A stretch of 49,289 bases of DNA from an uncultured Clostridia bacterium (GTDB lineage: Bacteria > Bacillota > Clostridia > Oscillospirales > Ruminococcaceae), in NCBI GenBank assembly GCA_944388075.1, contig CALXHI010000031.1, forward strand, positions 1-49,289, read 5' to 3'. The position numbers were made by a program, and so were the translations under genes. Below are positions 44,314 to 49,289 of the stretch, piece after piece (position 1 is the first letter of the stretch; each line of letters begins with the position of its first letter). The notes under the pieces are model-generated. The model saw only the letters and a list, made by a program, of their open reading frames with translations, ran no database searches and was not told where the DNA came from.

Positions 44314-44505
44314 TCAAACTACGGAATATCCCTCATGATGCGAATGGATCTGCTGTAATCGTATCTTCATGAATGCGATGTTCATCAGCACGACATCTCC
44401 GGTCCCGTGAGCAATGCTTTTTTCTCGGTCAATGCACCAAGAAGTCACTCCGGATATCGCAATATGCGGACGATTTTCAACCCCAATTTTGATACCCGGT
44501 GAATG
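44314..44505 (-). pseudogene. possible gene fragment
   Basis: One minus-strand frame without a start codon reads HSPGIKIGVENRPHIAISG, then VTSWCIDREKSIAHGTGDVV, and stops at 44314. The composition looks like protein, but I know no family. Its stop lies 17 bases from the TTAA flank of MITE copy A. The remaining bases of 44022-44518 show nothing else. Confidence 0.3.
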
Positions 44506-44518
44506 GGAAAAACATCAC

Positions 44519-44827
44519 TTATGGAATTGGTTCTCGTGCAGGTCGGGGGAGTTTCCGTGCAACGGTTTGCAGCTTGTGCATCAACGTGGGTGCATCTATG
44601 CAATAGCGTTCACAGGCTCGGATCTCCGCATTCGGCTCATATGCGTCCAATGCCATATACATTTCATCGAGCAGTTCCAAGGCTTGCAGACCGACTTCGT
44701 CTTTCAGCTCTGCTCGAAAGAAATCGAACAACACGGTAAATTGTGTTTGAAAGGCAAGGAGTTCATCGGTTGTGTTTTCCTTGGCGAGATAATGTGTCAG
44801 CAATGCGTGCAGCTTTTCGTAAATCAT
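44519..44827 (-). CDS. small acidic helical protein of unknown function
   Basis: This 102-residue protein starts at the ATG at 44827, with AGGAGG about 9 bases upstream, and is almost entirely helical and acidic (MIYEKLHALLTHYLAKENTT...ALELLDEMYMALDAYEPNAE). It has no signal peptide or membrane segment. It lies 96 bases after the GH9 gene on the same strand, inside the region bounded by the two MITE-like copies. An immunity or adaptor protein would have such a composition, but nothing here shows that. Confidence 0.55.
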   Translation of the reverse strand: MIYEKLHALLTHYLAKENTTDELLAFQTQFTVLFDFFRAELKDEVGLQALELLDEMYMALDAYEPNAEIRACERYCIDAPTLMHKLQTVARKLPRPAREPIP

Positions 44828-44923
44828 ACTGAACGGCCTCCTGTTGCAGATACAGGCAAGCCGGATCCGCAAGGCGAAATGCGATGCGATATCCGACAGC
44901 CCGATGTGTTTCAGAGATGCGAA

Positions 44924-47416
44924 TTAGGATGCGTGTAGGTCAATGAGATTGGCGATATGCTGCATGATCATCTGCACATCCTGCGGATTGAGCATAGTAT
45001 CCGCATTGCAGTCGGCATTGCGCTGTCCCTGTTCGGTGATGGCAATCGCAGAATCCTCTGCCAGATAGCGATTAAGCAGAACGGCATCGGCAATTGCAAC
45101 CGAACCGTCACAGTTGACATCGCCGAGCAAACCGGTGGTATCGTCCGGTGTTGTGCCGGTTTCGGGGGTCGTGCCGTCCGGCTCGATGCCGCCGACCAAC
45201 ACGTCGTCATTGTAGACACAGATATAATCGGTGCGCTGGGTTTCCTCTGCCCAGTTGGTATCGACGATATGGAGATCCTGATAGCTCCAGTCATCGGACG
45301 GATTCCAGCTGTCGCCCCAGTTATAGGTACCTACCGCAAACTGATATTTCTTGCCGGAGTTGGCAACGGGGAAGTCGGGCCAAGAAATTTCAACATAGTA
45401 GATATCGTTGGCGGCGTCATAGGCGGTCGGACCGGAGAGAATGCCGTCAAATTCGGTTTCGGTCGAGCACTGGTCATACAGCTCCCGCAGTTCCATTGCC
45501 GCAAGGTCAATGCCGTTGCTCGTGAAGTAGTAGCGCACGGACACATTGGTCATCGGAGTGGTGGCGTTGGTCTTGACGAAGAGCGTGACCTCCTCGACCT
45601 TGTTGCCGTCCTCCTGCACGATGGAGGTAGCCTGTGCCTCAACCCATGTTTCGTTGCCGCCTTCACTACCGGCCGCATCGGCTCTGCCGCCATCGTTGAG
45701 CGGCGGAAAATCGGGGGTAATCGCCTGCGGGTACTCGTCCTTGTAGCGCAGGTACAGACCGGCAGCCGCACCCGGACAGGCGGCATTATAGTCAATCGTG
45801 ACCTCGTTGTAAATCCAGTCTTTGGTCACATCGTTGTGGGCATCGTCAGCATCCGGACCGCCGACCAATGCGCCGAACAGCACATGCAGATGCCGGTCGG
45901 TATCTTCACATTTCGACAGACCCGATGCGGCACGGTGGTGGGGATATTGGGCGGAGCTCTCGTCATAGCCGACCAAGTAGCTGCGAGGACCTGAACCGCC
46001 ATCGCCCTCGAGATAGGTTGTGGTATTGTTGCCGAGCAGGTACATCATCTGCTCCTTTGCCCATTCGGAGAGGGCATAGTCGGGATTGGAGGTATTGTAC
46101 TTGTCCTTGCCGTTGTTGTACTTGTCATAGACGAGCGCACAGAACTGTGCCGCAGTGTTATAGCGTGCCGAACCCCAAGTATTGAGCCAGAAATAGCCTT
46201 GCGGCGTAATCGTACCGATACCGCCGGTCATATAGGTATTGATGGCTTTCGCACAGCACGCCCAGAAGTCAATGTCTTCATAGGGGCTTTTGCCGTTGAC
46301 CGTGATATAGTCCATCGCCAAATCCGTCAAGCCGTTGGGGTTTTGCGCATCGGTATAGGTCGTGTCAGATTGATAGGTATCGGAGATGATGCCCATCAGC
46401 AGTGCTACGCCGTTCCACATATCGTTCCAGCAGTAGACATAAGTCGGCGGTGCATAGAAATCCACCAGCGGCAGAGCATTGTCGAGATAGGTCTTGTCCT
46501 GCGTAATCAAGTAGAGCCAGCAGGACGCAAAGCAGTAGTCATCCTCCCATTTGGACGAGGTATAGAACGATGCCGGACCCTGTGCGGTATCGGCAATGGC
46601 TTTGTCATTTTCGGTTGCGAAGTCATAGAGTGCCTTTGCGTAGTCGAGACACTGTGCAGCATAGTCGGGGTCGGTGTCCTTGAAATTCAGGTAGTTGATG
46701 GCAAGGCAGGCGGCGGTATTGGAAACATTACAGGTGGTTGGGTTATCGGGTGTTGCGAACCATGCCGGACGTGCCATCGTATCGACTTCAGGCAGATTCC
46801 AGTAGGCATGGTCGATATCGCCATCGCCGACCTGATAGCAGAATGCCACCACATCACCCGATGCGTCTCGGAAGGTACAGCGCATGAAGTAGTCGCAGAA
46901 ATAGCGGATAATCGTTTCCACATGGTCTGCCTGTTCGGTTTCCACGTATGCCTGACGGAATTCGTAGTAGCCCCACGAAACGGTCGTACCGGCATAGGCT
47001 TCGGGCAAGCCGAATTTGACATGGTCGCCGGCATCGTGGAAGCCGCCGGCAACATTGACCGTACCCTCTTCCGTGCCAGTATTGAGGATATCGTAGTAAG
47101 TGTCGATGAAGTCCTGCGAGAGGTTCGTGCCGATTTTATCGCTGCCCATCGGCTGAAGCGGAACGGCACTGTCATAGGTATGGCAGTCGCCACGCCATGC
47201 GTAGCGGTTGTTTTCGCTGACATCGGTACCGCACATATTGCCGTCATAGAAATACAGCGAATATTGCAGTGCCTTGGCGAAATTGGTGTAGTCGCCCGGC
47301 TCGTCGGTGACGAGAGCAGAGGCGGCGGGTGCGGCAAACGGAATCGCCGTGACCGCCGTCAGCGTGGCGAGGACAGACGCAAAGCTCCGTTTGGTACAGT
47401 TGATGGAAAACCGCAT
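44924..47416 (-). CDS. cellulosomal GH9 endoglucanase with CBM3 and dockerin
   Basis: This is an 830-residue secreted cellulase. It has a signal peptide (1 to about 34), GH9 catalytic domain (about 43-570), CBM3c-like module (about 588-722), a Thr/Pro/Asp linker (745-762) and a type I dockerin (763-826). Catalytic features are Asp128 and Asp131 in GGFHDAGDHVKFG, the YPHHR segment (491-495) and acid Glu538 in IYNEVTIDYNAA. The dockerin has two calcium loops (DVNCDGSVAIAD and DCNADTMLNPQD), so the enzyme should plug into a cohesin scaffold. GH9 with CBM3c is the plan of processive endoglucanases. The ATG at 47416 has AGGAGGG upstream; longer frames run into MITE copy B and a tRNA gene. Confidence 0.95.
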   Translation of the reverse strand: MRFSINCTKRSFASVLATLTAVTAIPFAAPAASALVTDEPGDYTNFAKALQYSLYFYDGNMCGTDVSENNRYAWRGDCHTYDSAVPLQPMGSDKIGTNLSQDFIDTYYDILNTGTEEGTVNVAGGFHDAGDHVKFGLPEAYAGTTVSWGYYEFRQAYVETEQADHVETIIRYFCDYFMRCTFRDASGDVVAFCYQVGDGDIDHAYWNLPEVDTMARPAWFATPDNPTTCNVSNTAACLAINYLNFKDTDPDYAAQCLDYAKALYDFATENDKAIADTAQGPASFYTSSKWEDDYCFASCWLYLITQDKTYLDNALPLVDFYAPPTYVYCWNDMWNGVALLMGIISDTYQSDTTYTDAQNPNGLTDLAMDYITVNGKSPYEDIDFWACCAKAINTYMTGGIGTITPQGYFWLNTWGSARYNTAAQFCALVYDKYNNGKDKYNTSNPDYALSEWAKEQMMYLLGNNTTTYLEGDGGSGPRSYLVGYDESSAQYPHHRAASGLSKCEDTDRHLHVLFGALVGGPDADDAHNDVTKDWIYNEVTIDYNAACPGAAAGLYLRYKDEYPQAITPDFPPLNDGGRADAAGSEGGNETWVEAQATSIVQEDGNKVEEVTLFVKTNATTPMTNVSVRYYFTSNGIDLAAMELRELYDQCSTETEFDGILSGPTAYDAANDIYYVEISWPDFPVANSGKKYQFAVGTYNWGDSWNPSDDWSYQDLHIVDTNWAEETQRTDYICVYNDDVLVGGIEPDGTTPETGTTPDDTTGLLGDVNCDGSVAIADAVLLNRYLAEDSAIAITEQGQRNADCNADTMLNPQDVQMIMQHIANLIDLHAS

Positions 47417-47476
47417 GAAAATCCCTCCTGATAGATATATATGTGGATATGGTCTGCCAAATCCCCGTGGCATTCG

Positions 47477-47649
47477 GGCGACACCGCACAAAGTTTGCGC
47501 GTCAGATGCGCAGTTGATTTTTGCGTCAAATGAAACAAAAAGCGCAGGGAATGCTCTGTGTATCCCTAAGCATTTTTGTGAAATATGGCGGAAAACGCAC
47601 AAGCAGATGGTGGGCAAAGCCGTCAGGCGGTCTTTGTGCGGTGCTATCC
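47477..47649 (+). mobile_element. MITE-like element, copy B
   Basis: This 173-base copy is inverted relative to copy A at 44123-44293. Its terminal inverted repeats are nearly perfect: ACACCGCACAAAG at the left and the complement of CTTTGTGCGGTGCT at the right. It has no TTAA duplication; the flanks are TTCG and TATA. It lies between the likely GH9 promoter (47658-47686) and the GH9 start, so it is transcribed as part of that leader. Confidence 0.75.
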
Positions 47650-47657
47650 TATAATAT

Positions 47658-47686
47658 AGTATAGCATAGAATGCGTGAAAATACAA
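47658..47686 (-). promoter_or_regulatory. possible GH9 promoter
   Basis: On the minus strand TATACT (47663-47658) is preceded after 17 bp by TTGTAT (47686-47681), a poor -35. The leader would be about 235 bases and include MITE copy B. Confidence 0.4.
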
Positions 47687-47768
47687 GAGGAAAGTGTGCA
47701 AAAAATCAGAAATCAAACGAAATCGGAATGAGATATGTAAGGTAAATGAAAAAAATAATGCAAAGGGC

Positions 47769-47798
47769 TTGACAAACCGATGAAACATATGGTATACT
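47769..47798 (+). promoter_or_regulatory. tRNA promoter
   Basis: TTGACA (47769-47774), 18 bp spacer, TATACT (47793-47798), about 50 bases before tRNA-Ser. Confidence 0.8.
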
Positions 47799-47850
47799 AT
47801 AACACGTTGAGGAGAACGGGAGTCGCATGGCAGAACGCTCGACGAATCAC

Positions 47851-47941
47851 GGAGATGTATCGAAGAGGTCATAACGAGAACGACTCGAAATCGTTTGAGC
47901 GGTAACACGCTCCGTGGGTTCGAATCCCACCATCTCCGCCA
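47851..47941 (+). tRNA. tRNA-Ser(CGA)
   Basis: This is a class II tRNA of 91 bases with encoded CCA. The acceptor pairs GGAGATG with CATCTCC. The anticodon stem AACGA/TCGTT holds loop CTCGAAA (anticodon CGA, reading UCG), the long variable arm is GAGCG/CGCTC, and the T arm is GTGGG-TTCGAAT-CCCAC. Confidence 0.95.
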
Positions 47942-47946
47942 TATTT

Positions 47947-48022
47947 GGGGCATTAGCGCAGCTGGGAGCGCATCACACTGGCAATGTGGGGGTCACGGGT
48001 TCGAATCCCGTATGCTCCACCA
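47947..48022 (+). tRNA. tRNA-Ala(GGC)
   Basis: This 76-base tRNA has encoded CCA, 5 bases after tRNA-Ser. The acceptor GGGGCAT pairs with ATGCTCC (one G-U). The anticodon stem TCACA/TGTGG holds loop CTGGCAA, so the anticodon is GGC (reading GCC). The T arm is ACGGG-TTCGAAT-CCCGT. The two tRNAs share the promoter at 47769. Confidence 0.95.
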
Positions 48023-48032
48023 ATTATGTTGC

Positions 48033-48067
48033 TTTGCGCAGAGCAGTAAGATACTGTCCTGCGCAAA
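48033..48067 (+). terminator. stem-loop after the tRNA genes
   Basis: TTTGCGCAG (48033-48041) is repeated in inverse at 48059-48067, and CAGT/ACTG extends the stem inside. It starts 10 bases after tRNA-Ala. There is no T tract, so it may be a processing or weak termination signal. Confidence 0.5.
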
Positions 48068-48447
48068 ACAGCATATACAAGCGCAAGGCGGCTGCACAGC
48101 AACCACCTCACGCGTAATTGCATACTCTTGTGTTTTGATTGCCAGTGCGTTTGTGAAACAGATGGCTGTGTATCATTTCATCACCAGCAGCCACATCTCC
48201 TACTTCATTGTCATGGCGAGGCGGTTTTCACATTACCGCCGTTCCGTCACATCTGATCGCTCGATACCTTATCCTATTCTTATCTGAAAAAAAGACATGG
48301 ATGGTTGATTCAGCAAGGCTGAACAGGTTGTCTTGGCGGATGCTCGGACGCGCTGTTATGAAGGAAGATCTGTCAATCAAAAGCTATTCAGTTGTCAAGA
48401 TGCCGGGGACGCCGGGATTCCATGATTCTAAGGCGTCTGGATAAAAA
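48068..48447. other. unassigned region
   Basis: I see no gene I can support here. An open frame at 48208-48444 lacks a ribosome-binding site and has an unconvincing composition. The DNA may be a decayed insertion beside the tRNA genes, but no element end is visible. Confidence 0.3.
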
Positions 48448-48497
48448 GTCAAGCCCTCCAACCTGATGCTTGAGCACACTAGGCTGAAAGGCTTGAC
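48448..48497 (-). terminator. inverted repeat over a -35 box, minus-strand terminator-like
   Basis: GTCAAGCC (48448-48455) is repeated in inverse as GGCTTGAC (48490-48497). Read on the minus strand the second arm is followed by TTTTTAT, as in a terminator, though the 34-base loop is long. The right arm covers the -35 of the next promoter. Confidence 0.4.
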
Positions 48498-48521
48498 AGA
48501 AACATGAAATCGTGCTATAAT
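48493..48521 (+). promoter_or_regulatory. strong promoter of the structured leader
   Basis: Perfect TTGACA (48493-48498), 17 bp spacer, perfect TATAAT (48516-48521). Confidence 0.9.
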
Positions 48522-48527
48522 ACAGGG

Positions 48528-48650
48528 GTGCATTAAGCAACGATAACAGCCGTCTCACTAAATCAGCAGATGCTTGCTACATCTGGTTGATGATGGGGTA
48601 TATCGGAACGCCAATTCTGATATACTCCGTGGGATGCTTTATCATCCGTG
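48528..48650 (+). ncRNA. structured leader RNA, possible riboswitch or small RNA
   Basis: Directly after the promoter come three hairpins. H1 is CAGCAGATG (48564-48572) with CATCTGGTTG (48580-48589), one bulge. H2 is GGGGTATATC (48595-48604) with GATATACTCC (48619-48628), 10 pairs with inner GAA/TTC. H3 is GGATG (48632-48636) with CATCC (48643-48647). A terminator-like hairpin follows at 48710-48737, just before the membrane protein gene. Promoter, folded region and attenuator are the parts of a riboswitch-type leader, but no known class is recognised. Confidence 0.45.
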
Positions 48651-48709
48651 TTTCATTATAGCACACTTTGTGTTACTTGTCAATGACTTTTTGGGAATTT
48701 ATTCTTGTT

Positions 48710-48737
48710 GCCACCCTTGCAAAGCGGTGGTATTTTT
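48710..48737 (+). terminator. attenuator-like hairpin
   Basis: GCCACC (48710-48715) pairs with GGTGGT (48726-48731, one G-U), followed by ATTTTTATT. It lies immediately before the ribosome-binding region of the next gene. Confidence 0.55.
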
Positions 48738-48740
48738 ATT

Positions 48741-49226
48741 GTGGAGGCATATGCCTATGATTGGTTTAGCAGTTTAGCAATAGATTTGGGAATTTGTGCG
48801 GTTGCATTGGCTTTACTGTTTGCTGTTGCTGGTTTTACAGGGTTGCTCAAATTATTCCTTATGCGGATTACAATTTTGAATGGCATCTTTTTTTCTGTTC
48901 TTATCACAGTAATTCTGTTGTTTGGAAAAATGGAAGAAACGCCTTATACGGTTACATTGAATCCTTTCGTGTACATACTGATAGGCATAGGCGTATATCT
49001 GATATGTCACTTGGTACAGAAAACGCACGTGGGCTTTTGGATATTTGCTGTTATTATGTCTCCCATATGGGCAGCAATTCTTGCAACAATTTCTTATTTT
49101 CTTTCGGAGCGCAATCAAATAGTATTTTGGGTGCTTTTGATTGTACTTACCGGCATCAATGTATATTTAGTGTATCCTCAAACCATAAATATTGACAGAA
49201 ATATCGACAAAAACGTCCTAATGTGA
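48741..49226 (+). CDS. small membrane protein of unknown function
   Basis: This is a protein of about 161 residues with four or five membrane segments (for example LGICAVALALLFAVAGFTG and NPFVYILIGIGVYLICHLV). I recognise no family. The start is uncertain. The best in-frame choice is GTG 48741, with a poor site upstream. GGAGG at 48743-48747 would rather serve the ATGs at 48751 or 48757, but these read MPMIGLAV and stop at 48777. A single missing base near 48775 would join that start to the main frame (GLAV-LAIDLGI), so a frameshift is possible. Expression is likely set by the leader and attenuator upstream. Confidence 0.6.
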   Translation: MEAYAYDWFSSLAIDLGICAVALALLFAVAGFTGLLKLFLMRITILNGIFFSVLITVILLFGKMEETPYTVTLNPFVYILIGIGVYLICHLVQKTHVGFWIFAVIMSPIWAAILATISYFLSERNQIVFWVLLIVLTGINVYLVYPQTINIDRNIDKNVLM

Positions 49227-49232
49227 TATAAT
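49204..49232 (+). promoter_or_regulatory. promoter reading out of the window
   Basis: TCGACA (49204-49209), 17 bp spacer, TATAAT (49227-49232). The gene it serves lies beyond the end. Confidence 0.75.
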
Positions 49233-49233
49233 A

Positions 49234-49279
49234 GAAGTGCAAGGAAAAGTGTTAAAAACGAGAAAAAAGCTTGCACTTC
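49234..49279 (+). promoter_or_regulatory. leader hairpin at the window edge
   Basis: GAAGTGCAAG (49234-49243) is perfectly repeated in inverse at 49270-49279 around a 26-base A-rich loop. GGAGG follows at once (49280-49284), so the stem sits against a ribosome-binding site. Confidence 0.5.
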
Positions 49280-49289
49280 GGAGGATGTC

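Noticed and set aside
47417..47953. N-terminal extension of the GH9 reading frame by 179 codons
   Set aside because: It would run through MITE copy B and antisense to tRNA-Ser; the ATG at 47416 has a strong ribosome-binding site and opens a signal peptide.
47895..48287. Open frame of 130 codons
   Set aside because: It runs through both tRNA genes.
48208..48444. Open frame of 78 codons
   Set aside because: No ribosome-binding site, odd composition and no known family; left as unassigned DNA.
48700..48745. T-box type riboswitch before the membrane protein
   Set aside because: GGTGGT near the hairpin recalls the T-box sequence, but the conserved antiterminator bases and a specifier stem are not present.
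1..49289. CRISPR arrays, rRNA genes, prophage and insertion sequences with transposase
   Set aside because: I looked for regularly spaced repeats, rRNA sequence, phage structural genes and transposases and saw none.

Overview
The window looks like a chromosome segment of a Gram-positive, spore-forming Clostridia bacterium of the Ruminococcaceae type. The signs are a family 9 glycoside hydrolase ending in a type I dockerin (a cellulosome enzyme), SpoVT- and SigH-like sporulation regulators, a MurE with the DNPR motif of meso-diaminopimelate-adding enzymes, a dcw cluster in Firmicutes order, and threonine-rich linkers on several exported proteins. I do not assign a species.

Layout. 1-6.2 kb is an AT-richer accessory region. 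It has an anti-sigma-like DUF4367 membrane protein, a small secreted protein, a C39-like cysteine peptidase overlapping a lipoprotein gene, then wreckage: an ABC exporter reduced to permease and ATPase fragments, and a broken SUKH (SMI1/KNR4) immunity-type gene. 6.3-9.9 kb holds fhs, a four-PepSY membrane protein and spoVT. 10.0-14.1 kb is a minus-strand phosphorelay operon: response regulator/HD-GYP, HPt protein, hybrid histidine kinase. 14.2-20.7 kb is the phosphate operon pstSCAB-phoU-phoB-phoR, with PhoP-type repeats at its promoter.

21.0-36.0 kb is the division and cell wall cluster: mraZ, rsmH, an ftsL-like gene, a PASTA transpeptidase, murE, mraY, ftsW/spoVE, a Nudix hydrolase, murG, murA, ftsQ, ftsZ. 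murC, murD and murF are absent from it. A DivIVA-like coiled-coil gene and an orphan class I fumarate hydratase beta subunit follow. 38.5-42.2 kb has a SigH-like sigma factor, two small cysteine-motif proteins, a DUF4317 protein and a VanY-like carboxypeptidase. rqcH (minus) follows.

44.1-47.7 kb contains the dockerin-bearing GH9 gene and a small acidic protein gene, bracketed by two inverted copies of a ~172 bp MITE-like element. One copy sits between TTAA repeats; the other lies in the GH9 leader. tRNA-Ser(CGA) and tRNA-Ala(GGC) follow. The window ends with a strong promoter, a structured leader and a membrane protein gene, and then another promoter with a hairpin leader reading out of the window.

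The strongest candidates for something undescribed are the MITE-like pair, the structured leader at 48.5-48.75 kb, the origin-like repeat region between murA and ftsQ, and the exported-protein module with a dead exporter at the left end.
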